64,000 bases of DNA from Candidatus Odyssella sp. (GCA_020718185.1 DYSP01000004.1:1-64000), one strand, 5' to 3'; numbered from the stretch's first letter, positions 24,256-33,309 are shown. A program made the numbers and translations. Notes: a model not told the origin generated them from the sequence alone.

Positions 24256-25060
24256 TGGCGGTAACCCCTAAGGTATGTTCAAATTGCGCCGATAAAGATC
24301 GATCACGCGTAACCGCTGTCCACCCATCTTCTAAAATTTTTACCTGATATTTGCCTGCATTGATCATTGGTTCGATGGTAAAAAACATGCCTTGCTTAAG
24401 CTCTAAGCCCGTGCCTGGTTTACCGTAATGCATAACGTTGGGGGCTGTGTGAAAAATACGACCAATACCATGCCCACAAAAATCGCGAACAACAGAAAAC
24501 CCTTGTTTTTCAGCAAAGCTTTGAATTGCATAACCAATATCACCCAATGTTGCGCCTGGTTTTACAACTTCAATCCCGCGCATCATGGCTTCATAGGTGG
24601 TATCGATCAACTTGCGCGCGCGCAAATTAATCTTGCCAATGCTAAACATACGACTAGTATCCCCATACCAGCCATCCAAAATAACGGTGACGTCAATATT
24701 GAGAATATCCCCTTCCATTAATCTTTTATCGCCTGGAATACCGTGGCAAACAACGTGGTTAATTGAGGTGCAAATCGATTTTGGATATCCGCGATAGCCA
24801 AGTGGTGCGGGCACTGCGCCATGGGCTAAAATATAGTCATGGCATAGTTTGTCAAGTTCACTCGTTGTTACCCCGGCTTTGACATGGGGTGTAATAAAAT
24901 CAAGTGTTTGTGAAGCTAATCGACCTGCTTTACGCATTCCTTCAAAATCTTGATCGCCAAATAAATAGATAACTTCTTCTTCGTGATGGTGGTCATGATC
25001 GTGATTACACGATGCGCTGTGTTCATGATGGTGGTGTTGAGCTTTAATCATCATTGTCAT
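24221..25060 (-). CDS. map: Type I methionine aminopeptidase with His-rich N-terminal extension
   Basis: The catalytic domain is complete. The metal-ligand sites are visible as DVTVILDGWYGDTSRMF (two Asp), CGHGIGRIFH (His), FTIEPMI and FEHTLGV (Glu). The first 30 residues are odd: AQHHHHEHSASCNHDHDHHHEEE, about half His/Asp/Glu, ahead of the usual FEGMRKAGRLASQTLD start. Such a tail could bind the active-site metal or store Zn/Ni. The protein removes the N-terminal Met from nascent proteins. A Met in the usual place is not obvious, so the extension may be real. The end overlaps radC by 35 nt. Confidence 0.95.
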   Translation of the reverse strand: MTMMIKAQHHHHEHSASCNHDHDHHHEEEVIYLFGDQDFEGMRKAGRLASQTLDFITPHVKAGVTTSELDKLCHDYILAHGAVPAPLGYRGYPKSICTSINHVVCHGIPGDKRLMEGDILNIDVTVILDGWYGDTSRMFSIGKINLRARKLIDTTYEAMMRGIEVVKPGATLGDIGYAIQSFAEKQGFSVVRDFCGHGIGRIFHTAPNVMHYGKPGTGLELKQGMFFTIEPMINAGKYQVKILEDGWTAVTRDRSLSAQFEHTLGVTANGCEIFTVSES

Positions 25061-25194
25061 TTATTCTCATTTTTTGGCGACTCTCATTCAATTCCCTACA
25101 ATATAATGAAGCAAGTCAAAAGTCCAGTCAAACCCTTCCTATTGCTAATATATGAGGCAAGAAAGGCAACATGCATAGCGTAGCAAGGAGCAAT

Positions 25195-25226
25195 ATGGAT
25201 AGGAGAGTCAATGGATAGGAGAGTCA
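25195..25226. repeat. Tandem duplication of a 16-bp unit
   Basis: ATGGATAGGAGAGTCA occurs twice back to back between map and lpxC. A GC-rich stem (CGGGGCTCAACCCCG, 25231-25245) follows. No gene is evident in this 210-bp gap; it could be a small repeat relic or transcription end. Confidence 0.55.
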
Positions 25227-25272
25227 ATTGACGGGGCTCAACCCCGCATTAACTCTATATCAAAATTTACCC

Positions 25273-26226
25273 TTAAGCGTAAGTCCAGGCATCCAAGTCA
25301 TCAAATAGAGCACGTAAGATTTGGTTGTTTAGTCCGTGACCAGAATTATGACCGTGAAAGTGACCGATCAATCGAACGCCAGCCAACATCAAATCGCCAT
25401 ATGCATCTAGTATTTTATGGCGAACGAATTCATCTTCGTAACGCAAACCACCATCATTCATAATTTGATCTTCGTCAATGACGATTGTATTGCCGAGACT
25501 TGCGCCTCTGGCTAAGCCCATAGCACGAAGTTTGTTACCATCTTCTAAGAATCCAAATGTCCGAGCCTCAGATAACAGGGTTGTAAAATCATCTTCTTCT
25601 GGGAAGTAGTCAAATGTCCAACTGGTAGAAAAACGACCAAAGCCATCAAAGTAAATCGAAATGCGTGATTCATTAGCCGGCAATAACCAGGCTTGACCTT
25701 TGTCTTGAAGCACATGAATTGGTTTTAATATACGAATCTGCTTTAGAGGTTTTGAGAGAGGTTTAATGCCGCCACCTTGTTGGATAGCACGAATAAATTC
25801 AATCGAACTGCCGTCCATAATTGGTACTTCTGGACCGTCAATTTCAATAAGGGCATTATGGATGCCGACGGCGCGAAAAGCAGCCATTAAATGCTCAATA
25901 GTGGAAACGCTTACACCTTCGTTGTTGGCGATTTTCGTGCACATTGATGTGTCAATAACTGTATCCCACCGGGCAGGCACACGATTATTGGCTGTTAAAT
26001 CTGTACGGACAAATATAAAGCCTGCATCCGCAGCAGTAGGTTTAATTTTTAATGTCACATCTGCGCCAGAATGAATGCCAATACCTTTGCAAATGACAGT
26101 TTTTCTAACTGTATGTTGCTGCATAGCTGTTGCAAGGGCGCTCTTAACTTTTGAAGCTAGAGTAGGCCTGTTTGTTGTTATTGGTTGTATACTTGCAACA
26201 TTCTGAAGCATAATAAGTCTCCTCAA
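25273..26226 (-). CDS. lpxC: UDP-3-O-acyl-N-acetylglucosamine deacetylase
   Basis: A 317-residue LpxC with the zinc-ligand motifs: HLMAAFRAVGIHNALIEIDGPEVP (first His), VRHKILDAYGDLML (His/Asp) and HFHGHNSGHGLN (catalytic His). The protein performs the committed step of lipid A synthesis in the cytosol. Here it is not next to ftsZ. The start (MRRLIMLQNVA) has in-frame alternatives a few codons later. Its presence shows that the organism makes lipopolysaccharide. Confidence 0.97.
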   Translation of the reverse strand: MRRLIMLQNVASIQPITTNRPTLASKVKSALATAMQQHTVRKTVICKGIGIHSGADVTLKIKPTAADAGFIFVRTDLTANNRVPARWDTVIDTSMCTKIANNEGVSVSTIEHLMAAFRAVGIHNALIEIDGPEVPIMDGSSIEFIRAIQQGGGIKPLSKPLKQIRILKPIHVLQDKGQAWLLPANESRISIYFDGFGRFSTSWTFDYFPEEDDFTTLLSEARTFGFLEDGNKLRAMGLARGASLGNTIVIDEDQIMNDGGLRYEDEFVRHKILDAYGDLMLAGVRLIGHFHGHNSGHGLNNQILRALFDDLDAWTYA

Positions 26227-26434
26227 TTTTAATTGTGCCTTAAAAGAGAAGTAGAATGCTAGAATTAGTATATTACAAAGTGTTACATCTACAGTTGAAC
26301 TAGTTCCCCCTGCAAAAGCATGTCCAATTCCTCAATACTCATTAATTTTTAATAAATATTTATGCAGAATACTGTTTGAAAATTTGCTGTTTATTAGTCA
26401 AATTAATTAACACTAAATGCCTACGTACAGAATA

Positions 26435-26596
26435 ATGAAAAAAAATAAAACAAAAGGACTGGCAATGCTTTCGCGTAATCATGACTCTATGTCAACAACT
26501 AAAGAATTTATACTCGCTATGTTTAGCGTGACTTTGATTTTTTCTCTTATCGCTTGGTCTAACATCCCCCAAAAAGCGCTAGAGTTAGTGGGCTAA
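26435..26596 (+). CDS. 53-residue single-pass membrane protein
   Basis: ATG at 26435 gives 53 residues with a basic N-terminus (KKNKTKGLAMLSRNH), one hydrophobic helix (FILAMFSVTLIFSLIAWS) and a short tail ending QKALELVG. It has a typical positive-inside layout. No family recognised; coding is plausible but not proven. Confidence 0.4.
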   Translation: MKKNKTKGLAMLSRNHDSMSTTKEFILAMFSVTLIFSLIAWSNIPQKALELVG

Positions 26597-26736
26597 AATT
26601 TCAAAAACACATAATTCACAAATTAATTTATAAACAACATAACCGTAGATTGCAAAATGCTGTATTATAATGATTAGCTAGAAACATATCCTGATTTTTA
26701 ATCAAGTGTTTTAATTATAATTAAAGAGAAAATCAC

Positions 26737-26943
26737 CTAAGAATGGGGGCCTAAATGGAATAATATAAGAAAGATAACGACTAATCCTAAAATTGATAAT
26801 ATATTGACTCGATTTCCTGAAGATTCATTGTATCTTTCTGTAATAATGTCTCTTGCTTTCTTTCTAACTCTCTTTTTCTTTAATGCACGAAATTTATTCA
26901 CTTGCCTTTGAGGATAAGGATAAATATTTGAGTTGGCTTTCAT
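26737..26943 (-). CDS. Small basic membrane protein
   Basis: A 68-residue protein: an arginine/lysine-rich N-terminus (NKFRALKKKRVRKKARDI) followed by one transmembrane helix (VNILSILGLVVIFLILFHL). No family is recognised. A basic cytosolic part and a membrane anchor could allow nucleic acid or membrane binding, but this is speculative. Confidence 0.4.
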   Translation of the reverse strand: MKANSNIYPYPQRQVNKFRALKKKRVRKKARDIITERYNESSGNRVNILSILGLVVIFLILFHLGPHS

Positions 26944-27088
26944 AAGTAAACTCCTACTGCACAGCAGATAACTAATTTTATAGGCTTATTATTCTTTAAA
27001 ATTAATTTCTGGTTAAGTTGATATTTTCACTATATTTCTCGCCTTCATTATTTCTTCAAAAATATCTCTTTATACTCTCGCAATAAAA

Positions 27089-27775
27089 TTATTTTGTAAG
27101 ATGATTTCGAATTCTTTCAATTTCTTTCTCAACCATTCCTTCGACAATTGGGAAAAGATTTTGATCAAGCCACTCTTTAATCATCGGACGCGCCAAATTT
27201 GCAATTAACGTGTCTAATGTCAATGCTCCAATACTTTCCAAAGCATGTTGTTCATTTTGGATTTCAGTAAGTCGAGACAAGGCCATCGCCGAAGCTGAAA
27301 TAGCCGACTCAGCTGCTATTCCCTGCTCAAAAGGCTGATGATGAGAATATTTTTCAGAATGAGGCGTATGCGGCGGCTCATGGTGGGCACGTCTATCTGA
27401 TGGATAATTTTCTCTTCTTTCTTTCGGTTCTTCTGGCATTCCTCCAAAATATGGCTCTTCTGGTGCATAAGAAGAAAGAGGTGTTTCGCTCATTACCGCC
27501 TGATCTTGAAGCATTTCATTGGTGTTATAAGGCTCATCATAATTTGTCATCTGTGGCGCAGAAGGAGGAGATTCAAAATTTGATTGCAAAGGAGGAGATG
27601 GCTCAAACCGTGTCGATTCTCTAGGCGCCGCTGGCTGTTGTTTAACTGGCTGAGTCTCGCGCTGTGGGCTCTGATCCTCTGTAACATAGCGACGAATAGA
27701 GGCAAGAATCTCATCCATTGTCATATCTTCTTCATCATGTTTTGTCACTGTTTTTTTCCCCCAACCTAATACCAT
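27089..27775 (-). CDS. popZ: DUF2497 / PopZ-like polar organizing protein
   Basis: A 228-residue protein with the two conserved parts of PopZ. The N-terminal helix is MTMDEILASIRRYVTEDQ and the C-terminal part ESIGALTLDTLIANLARPMI with KEWLDQNLFPIVEGMVEKEIERI. Between them is a long proline- and acid-rich linker (about residues 40-160), also typical. PopZ builds a polar matrix that tethers the chromosome origin in Caulobacter. The pcm-rhodanese-tolC-DUF2497 order is alphaproteobacterial. The linker sequence is not conserved, so function is inferred from the ends. Confidence 0.85.
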   Translation of the reverse strand: MVLGWGKKTVTKHDEEDMTMDEILASIRRYVTEDQSPQRETQPVKQQPAAPRESTRFEPSPPLQSNFESPPSAPQMTNYDEPYNTNEMLQDQAVMSETPLSSYAPEEPYFGGMPEEPKERRENYPSDRRAHHEPPHTPHSEKYSHHQPFEQGIAAESAISASAMALSRLTEIQNEQHALESIGALTLDTLIANLARPMIKEWLDQNLFPIVEGMVEKEIERIRNHLTK

Positions 27776-27858
27776 TGTTTATTCCTTCAATATGAGAAAC
27801 CATTGCATAATGACTCTTTCGAGTCTTTATTTTGTCAACATAAAACGAACCGTCTCTC

Positions 27859-29475
27859 TCAAATCTTATTTTTAATTTCTTGATAATGGGCAGTCGCATC
27901 ATAATGATCAACTTGAAGCTGCAAGGATTTTGCTGTCAACATCCCCATCAATACAATAATCTTATAAGCAGATGCATACAAATTTTGTTCAACTTGTACA
28001 AGAGTTTGCTGTGCATTTAGCAGTTGATTTTGTGCATTAAGAACATCTAACAGAATCTTAGAACCCACTAGCATTTCTTGCCTTGTGCCCTCTACACTAA
28101 TCTCGTTAGCACGAACTTGTTCAGCATAGAACTTGAGATTGCTTTTAGCAGCTTCATATTCGTGAAAAGCTTGAATAAGTTGTTGTTCAATTTGTCGGCG
28201 AGCAACTTCAATTTGAATTCGATTTTGTTCCGCATCTTCAATTGCCTGACGTTTTTGTGATCGAATAGTGCCTGCTTCATACACAGGAATCCTTACATTT
28301 ATTGTCACCTTATGATCAACTGTGAAATCTGTCGTTGCTCCTGTCGTATTGCCAATACCAGACACATTCGTCTTATGTACTCTTGCTTGTGTCAGATTTG
28401 AACTACCTTCTAAATCTACCTTTGGTAGCAGGCCACCATTTACTTGCTCTACCTTGCGACGAGCAGCTATTTCTGCATACTGAGCTTTTAAGATTGTTGG
28501 ATTATTTAGGCGTGCTTTATCCAGCGCCTCTTTCACATTTTTTGGCATCCATTTTGGCAATGTTGGTTTTTCTAAATTGCCAGGCGATCTTCCAACAACT
28601 TGCTCATAAGTTGCAATTTTAGCCCCAAGCTGCGCTTCTGCCGTTTGACGTTTAGCGGTTGCCTCAGCAAATTGAGCTTCGGCTTGAGCCACGCTGGTTC
28701 GCGTTTCTTCACCCACATTAAATTTATCTTGAGTGGATTGTAGCGTAACTTTAAGAAATCCTTCGTTAGTACGTAAAACTTCTAGTTGAGCTAACTGGGT
28801 AATCAATTCTAAATAGGCTTGTATCGCGGCAAGCAACGTATTTTGCTCAGTTTCAATCAACCCAGCGCGCTGCGATTTGATGCCGGCCTTAGCACTTTCT
28901 GTTTGCGCAACTGTTGCCCCACCATTAAATAAATTTTGAGATACGGTTAATTGAGCCGTTTGCAAATGCCCATCACTAAGTGATGGCGTAGAACTACCCC
29001 CTGCTGCTGCAGAATCTACAGCATCACCTGTAAACCGTTGCTTCTCATAACCATTAGAAACAGTCGCATTAATGCTTGGTCGCCATCCTGCTTTTGCTTG
29101 AACAATATTTTCATCAGCGGACCGAACTGCCGCGCGTTGTGTTAAGATATCAGGGTTAGCTTTATAAGTAGCTTCCATTGCTTTTTGAATGCTATCTTGC
29201 AAGGATGTTGGTTTTGAAAGATAGGGTTTTAATAACTCTCCGCTTCTTGCTGCAATCGTTTCAAAAGTCACTAAAGGTGCAGCTTTAATGTTATTTTCTT
29301 GTGCAACATCAACATCCTCAGTTTTAGAAACACGTTCATCCTGAGTTGTTGATGAGGATACTGGTGTTGACGTCGATGGTGGTTCTAATGCACCGCTTTC
29401 AAAACTCCCTGCGGTAAGGAGTAAAAATAAAGCTGCCGAGCGGTATGTTGTTATTATTGTATGTTGACGAGGCAT
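27859..29475 (-). CDS. tolC: TolC-family outer membrane efflux protein
   Basis: A 538-residue protein with a signal peptide-like N-terminus (YRSAALFLLLTAGSFESGAL), a long low-complexity linker, and the repeated helical coiled-coil halves of TolC: LQTAQLTVSQNLFNGGATVA in the first half and HKVTINVRIPVYEAGTIRSQ in the second. TolC trimers form an outer-membrane channel for type I secretion or drug efflux. It sits in a run pcm-rhodanese-tolC-popZ. No inner-membrane pump genes are in the window. Confidence 0.92.
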   Translation of the reverse strand: MPRQHTIITTYRSAALFLLLTAGSFESGALEPPSTSTPVSSSTTQDERVSKTEDVDVAQENNIKAAPLVTFETIAARSGELLKPYLSKPTSLQDSIQKAMEATYKANPDILTQRAAVRSADENIVQAKAGWRPSINATVSNGYEKQRFTGDAVDSAAAGGSSTPSLSDGHLQTAQLTVSQNLFNGGATVAQTESAKAGIKSQRAGLIETEQNTLLAAIQAYLELITQLAQLEVLRTNEGFLKVTLQSTQDKFNVGEETRTSVAQAEAQFAEATAKRQTAEAQLGAKIATYEQVVGRSPGNLEKPTLPKWMPKNVKEALDKARLNNPTILKAQYAEIAARRKVEQVNGGLLPKVDLEGSSNLTQARVHKTNVSGIGNTTGATTDFTVDHKVTINVRIPVYEAGTIRSQKRQAIEDAEQNRIQIEVARRQIEQQLIQAFHEYEAAKSNLKFYAEQVRANEISVEGTRQEMLVGSKILLDVLNAQNQLLNAQQTLVQVEQNLYASAYKIIVLMGMLTAKSLQLQVDHYDATAHYQEIKNKI

Positions 29476-29476
29476 C

Positions 29477-29803
29477 TTAGTAACGCTCCATTTTTGGATT
29501 TATATCTCGAGCCCAGGCATCTACGCCACCTTGCAGGCTTATTACATTTTGATATCCGCATTGTTCAAGAAGAATAGCGGCTTGCTTACTTCTTACTCCA
29601 TGATGACAAATAGTAACAAGGTCTTTATCATCTGGCAATTGCGTAGATGCTTTGCCTAAATCGCCCAAAGGAATATTAATACTATTAGGCAAGTGACAAA
29701 TGTCAAATTCCCAAGGTTGGCGAACATCTAACAAAACATATTCGTGATCTGTATTCAACAATGAGTGTAACTCTTGCGGAGAAACTTCTTTAACCATACA
29801 CAC
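29477..29803 (-). CDS. Rhodanese-domain protein
   Basis: A 108-residue single-domain rhodanese. YVLLDVRQPWEFDICHLPNSINIPLGDL and the active-site loop CHHGVRS are visible, with a catalytic Cys. It may move sulfane sulfur or act as a GlpE-like thiosulfate sulfurtransferase. It is directly upstream of tolC on the strand, with 1 nt between genes, and downstream of pcm by 4 nt. Confidence 0.93.
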   Translation of the reverse strand: MCMVKEVSPQELHSLLNTDHEYVLLDVRQPWEFDICHLPNSINIPLGDLGKASTQLPDDKDLVTICHHGVRSKQAAILLEQCGYQNVISLQGGVDAWARDINPKMERY

Positions 29804-29807
29804 CTCG

Positions 29808-30476
29808 CTATAAAGAAAACGTCTTTTTCAATTTAAATCCCGTCAATGGCGGGACATAAGTATCAAATATTTTATTTAACGTTACTATATCTATATTTTT
29901 TTGCCAAATGCATCCACTTCCCATTAAATAATTCTTATTGTAGACTGTGACCAAAGAACCACCTTCTGACAATTGGTCAACTATTTTTTGGGGAATAATC
30001 TCGACGCCCCCCTCAATCAAAATCCAATCGAATAATGTTGATTCTGGCCATCCATCTTCTAAACGTCCTTGATGAATAGATTGATTTTCTGTTGCATTAT
30101 TACTCAGAATTTTATAACAAGCAGGCTCTTGTTCAACCACACAAACAGTCGTGGATAAAGATGACAATACCGCAGCGCTATAACCGGTTAACCCACCAAT
30201 AATAAGACACCGATCTGTGGGTTTAATTTCAACTAAATTTATTAAGCGTGCTAAAACAAGAGGAGATAAGAACAACCGCGACTGTTCGGCAGGAAGATTT
30301 GCATCAATATAAGCAAGCGATTGATATTTCACAGGCAAAAAATCAACGCGATTAACAGTAGCGAAGGCGTTCAGCAACGCTGAGTTCAAAACTTTGTTAG
30401 GGCGAAGCTGGCGTTGAATAAAATTTTGAATCGTTTCATCTAAATCATTTCTTACAATATTTGCTTTCATACTCAT
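29808..30476 (-). CDS. pcm: Protein-L-isoaspartate O-methyltransferase family protein
   Basis: A 222-residue protein with LIIGGLTGYSAAVLSSLST (motif I region; PCMT usually has GTGSGYQAA), DANLPAEQSRLFLSPLVLAR ahead of it and WILIEGGVEIIPQKIVDQL afterwards. The family repairs isoaspartate residues in old proteins. In alphaproteobacteria a diverged form is encoded beside tolC, as here. The motif I change (GGLTGYS) means that activity is less sure than the family call. Confidence 0.82.
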   Translation of the reverse strand: MSMKANIVRNDLDETIQNFIQRQLRPNKVLNSALLNAFATVNRVDFLPVKYQSLAYIDANLPAEQSRLFLSPLVLARLINLVEIKPTDRCLIIGGLTGYSAAVLSSLSTTVCVVEQEPACYKILSNNATENQSIHQGRLEDGWPESTLFDWILIEGGVEIIPQKIVDQLSEGGSLVTVYNKNYLMGSGCIWQKNIDIVTLNKIFDTYVPPLTGFKLKKTFSL

Positions 30477-30503
30477 CTACTCTTGGAAGTGAATAACTTT
30501 TTC

Positions 30504-30532
30504 TTGACCTTTTCGTTTAAGAGTACTATACG
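30504..30532 (+). promoter_or_regulatory. Sigma70-type promoter for tRNA-Cys
   Basis: TTGACC and TATACG are separated by 17 nt, 65 nt before tRNA-Cys. Spacing and sequence fit a housekeeping promoter well. Confidence 0.5.
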
Positions 30533-30596
30533 GTAAAAAGAGAAGAGATCATATACCCTTCATAAGTTAATCTTGGGAAATGCATCTTAGTTTTTA

Positions 30597-30670
30597 GGCC
30601 GGATGGCAGAGTGGTCATGCAGAGGACTGCAAATCCTCGAACGTCGGTTCAATTCCGGCTCCGGCCTCCA
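30597..30670 (+). tRNA. tRNA-Cys (anticodon GCA)
   Basis: GGCCGGA pairs with TCCGGCC to form the acceptor stem, followed by TCCA. The anticodon arm GAGGACTGCAAATCCTC carries GCA, and the T-arm reads GTCGGTTCAATTCCGGC. CCA is encoded. All four arms fold in a standard way. Confidence 0.95.
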
Positions 30671-30811
30671 CCCCTTCCCAATATTTTACAAGGCTCTGAT
30701 TTCTTTCTTCTTCTCTTTTAATTTCAGAATCCAAAATCAGAATCCAAAAAAGGAACAAAACGCGGTGGACATGTTTTTTTATAAGAAAAATCAAATTGAC
30801 GAAAAAATGTG

Positions 30812-30840
30812 TTGTACCGCAAAATAAAAACGTGTATAAG
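30812..30840 (+). promoter_or_regulatory. Sigma70-type promoter for tRNA-Glu
   Basis: TTGTAC and TATAAG are 17 nt apart, with the -10 ending 14 nt before the tRNA, giving a start site just ahead of the mature 5' end. Confidence 0.55.
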
Positions 30841-30854
30841 ATCAATTATCTTTA

Positions 30855-30930
30855 GTCCCCATCGTCTAGAGGCCTAGGACACTGCCCTTTCAAGGCGGCA
30901 ACACGGGTTCGAATCCCGTTGGGGATACCA
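30855..30930 (+). tRNA. tRNA-Glu (anticodon TTC)
   Basis: GTCCCCA pairs with TGGGGAT to form the acceptor stem, and CCA is encoded. The anticodon loop CCTTTCAAG carries TTC, and the T-arm CGGGTTCGAATCCCG is canonical. Confidence 0.95.
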
Positions 30931-31008
30931 AATCAACAAATTTTATTCGCATTCACTATCATTTAAAACATCTATAATCGATTTGATTAACAACTATCTT
31001 GTTATGGT

Positions 31009-31056
31009 CAAACACATAGTAATCCATGTATTAATAACATGGATTACTCCGCTTCA
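31009..31056. repeat. Degenerate family A palindrome
   Basis: TAGTAATCCATGTATTAATA followed by ACATGGATTACTCCGCTTCA resembles the centre of the palindromic repeats at 7661 and 21308, with only the core retained. Confidence 0.5.
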
Positions 31057-31094
31057 CTCGCAAAATCGATAAGAAACTTAAAGGTTTATAAGGT

Positions 31095-31706
31095 TTATTT
31101 GGGTAATTGCGCTTCCACAAAATCCCAATTGATCAGATGTTTTAAGAAAGTATCTATATAATCAGGGCGTCGATTTTGATAATCTAAATAATACGCATGT
31201 TCCCAAACATCACACGTCAACAAAGCAACACAATCATGAGCCATCGGCAAATCAGCATTACTTGTTTTTAAAATCTTTAACTGACCACTTTGATCGACCA
31301 CAAGCCATGCCCAACCACTTCCGAATTGAGTGACTGCTGCTTGCTTGAACTCTTCACAAAACTTCTCATATGAACCAAACGTTTCTTCTAGCTTTTTCTT
31401 AAAAGCATTGCTTGGCTTGCCACCACCATTTGGCTTCATACAATGCCAATAAAAAGTGTGGTTCCAAACTTGAGCAGCATTATTGAAAATCCCCATCATA
31501 TCAGCCTTACCTACTGACTTTACAATGACTTCTTCAAGCGACGCATTGGCAAGCGGATGGTCTTTTAACAAGTTATTGAGATTTGTGACATACGCCTGAT
31601 GATGCTTTCCGTAATGAAATGAAAGCGTATTTGCTGTAATATATGGTTCTAATGCATTCATTTCATAAGGCAATGTTGGCAATTGATGTGTCATTTTTTT
31701 CTCCAA
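31095..31706 (-). CDS. sodB: Superoxide dismutase (Fe/Mn type)
   Basis: A 203-residue SOD with the metal ligands visible: FHYGKHHQAYV (His), VWNHTFYWHCM (His) and DVWEHAYYLDYQNRR (Asp, His). The LPTLPYEMNALEPYI start and ALLTCDVWEHAYYLDY motif are those of bacterial Fe-SOD. It detoxifies superoxide in the cytosol. Metal choice cannot be settled from sequence alone. Confidence 0.95.
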   Translation of the reverse strand: MEKKMTHQLPTLPYEMNALEPYITANTLSFHYGKHHQAYVTNLNNLLKDHPLANASLEEVIVKSVGKADMMGIFNNAAQVWNHTFYWHCMKPNGGGKPSNAFKKKLEETFGSYEKFCEEFKQAAVTQFGSGWAWLVVDQSGQLKILKTSNADLPMAHDCVALLTCDVWEHAYYLDYQNRRPDYIDTFLKHLINWDFVEAQLPK

Positions 31707-31869
31707 TTATAGATCGTCATGCTAAAACTACTCCATATTGAAGGCTCAAACAACCCTCTACTTCTCATGGTCTCTCACGAAAATAAAGGAATATGGAACT
31801 AGAAAGAAAAAGTGAGGAATAAATTCTTTGTTTATAACTCACAATTATGCATTATCATTTAACTTTAAG

Positions 31870-31892
31870 ATAACGTGAGATCAACATAAGAA
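31870..31892. repeat. Family B end-motif
   Basis: TAACGTGAGATCAACATAAG-AAA matches the family B consensus (TTAACGTGAGTT, then GATATAAGAA). It lies just past the rsmE stop, on the opposite side from sodB. Confidence 0.4.
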
Positions 31893-31900
31893 ACGTTAAT

Positions 31901-32623
31901 CTACGTCCAATCCCCTCTCAAAGATTGAAAACAGGCAATACCCGCTATAGCTGCTGTTTCCGCACGCAAAATGCGTGATCCCATTCGGCAAAAACGCACA
32001 AACGAATGAGTAGATAACAGAGCAATATCTCGGGCACTCAATCCACCTTCTGGACCTACAAGAAAAGCGACTTCCTGCATTACGTTTAATTGCTGCAATA
32101 ACGAAGCGATAGGCAAAGATTCTTGGCGTTCCAAACAAACAATTAATATTTTATTTGGTGGCCATGTTTGCAAAATATCACTTAATGACTGTAACGGATT
32201 CATGATAGGCACAGACAGACGTTCACATTGTTGCGCTGCATCCACACAATACCGCCCTATCTTTTCAGTATTTAGTTTGTGGATTTGTGTAAATTCCGTT
32301 GTTACTGGCTGCAAACAGCTAACACCTAGCTCTGTCGCTTTTTCAATTAGAAAATGCATTGCTTCTTGCTTTAGCGGAGCAAACAATAATGTGACGTTTG
32401 CCTCAACAATCGGTGCTCTTAAACATTGCTGAACCCGCACTTCTGCTTTAGATTTTGTACATGTTTCCAGCATTCCCTGCCATTCACCATCTCGTCCATT
32501 AAACAATTGAACCAAGTCATTCATTTTTAACCGTAAAACATTCCGCAAATAATGTAATTGATGCTCTGGCAACTCAATCAATTTTCCCGTATCTAAATGA
32601 CTATCGATGTATAAACGAACCAT
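31901..32623 (-). CDS. rsmE: 16S rRNA (uracil1498-N3)-methyltransferase
   Basis: A 240-residue RsmE. It has the N-terminal PUA-like part (HYLRNVLRLKMNDLVQLFNGRDGEW) and the SPOUT knot region with EKATELGVSCLQPVTTEFTQ and VGPEGGLSARDIALLSTHSF, then GSRILRAETAAIAG. It methylates uracil 1498 of 16S rRNA in the 30S subunit. Lengths and motifs are normal. Confidence 0.95.
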   Translation of the reverse strand: MVRLYIDSHLDTGKLIELPEHQLHYLRNVLRLKMNDLVQLFNGRDGEWQGMLETCTKSKAEVRVQQCLRAPIVEANVTLLFAPLKQEAMHFLIEKATELGVSCLQPVTTEFTQIHKLNTEKIGRYCVDAAQQCERLSVPIMNPLQSLSDILQTWPPNKILIVCLERQESLPIASLLQQLNVMQEVAFLVGPEGGLSARDIALLSTHSFVRFCRMGSRILRAETAAIAGIACFQSLRGDWT

Positions 32624-32639
32624 TATTATTCTTTATTGA

Positions 32640-33309
32640 GAGTTTTCTTAAAGTATACTTTAAAATCATTACGAACTTACGCAAACAAAAAAATATCGTA
32701 TACAAGAAATTACCTGGATTTACTCTTATTGAATTATCAATTGCACTTATCATTGTGGGCATTATTATGGCCGCCGCTTTTAAAGGCACAGAGCTTCTTG
32801 AATCAGCCAGGTTGCAAGCATGTATGAGTGATTTAAATCGTTATCATCTAAGTATTATTAATTACCACGATCAATATGGTCAATGGCCCGGTAATGATAC
32901 CGGAGCGAAAAATCGATTTGGAAATAATACTGAAGATGGGGACGGCAAGGGACTTATTCTCAAAAATGAACAACCTCTTGTATGGCAACATTTGTATTTT
33001 TCCAAACTCGTTGATTCCCCCCACCCACCCAGTGCACGGATTGGTGGTTCAATTAGTGTGATATCAAATCCAACAGATGAACTACAAGGAAATTTCCTGA
33101 TTCTATCAAAAACACCAGGGACACTTGCACCGCTCTTAACCCCACATCAAGCCATGATTTTAAAGTCAAAAGCGGGTGAAAAAAAGGCAGATAGCGGCAC
33201 ATTCATTGTCTTGGCTGGTGAAGGTGTTGGTGGTGATAGTTGCGTGAAAAATGGCGAATTTAATCTTGCTTATAAAAACCCAAGCTGCATTATTGCTTTT
33301 GGTTTTTAA
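32640..33309 (+). CDS. Orphan prepilin-like protein (type IVa/T2SS class) without a clear start codon
   Basis: The frame contains the class III prepilin motif KKLPG-FTLIELSIALIIVG, with peptidase cleavage expected after Gly and Glu at +5. A soluble region of about 170 residues follows (LQACMSDLNRYHLSIINYH, QWPGNDTGAKNRFGNN). No ATG, GTG or TTG lies in this frame upstream of the motif. The next Met (32767) is inside the helix, so the annotated start at 32755 is too late. A TTG at 32636 in another frame would supply a 20-plus residue leader if one base were restored in the seven-A run near 32690. No T2SS or T4P operon is adjacent. Confidence 0.6.

Noticed and set aside
30603-30845. ORFs on both strands across the tRNA region.
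   Set aside because: They run over tRNA-Cys and low-complexity DNA with no coding signs.
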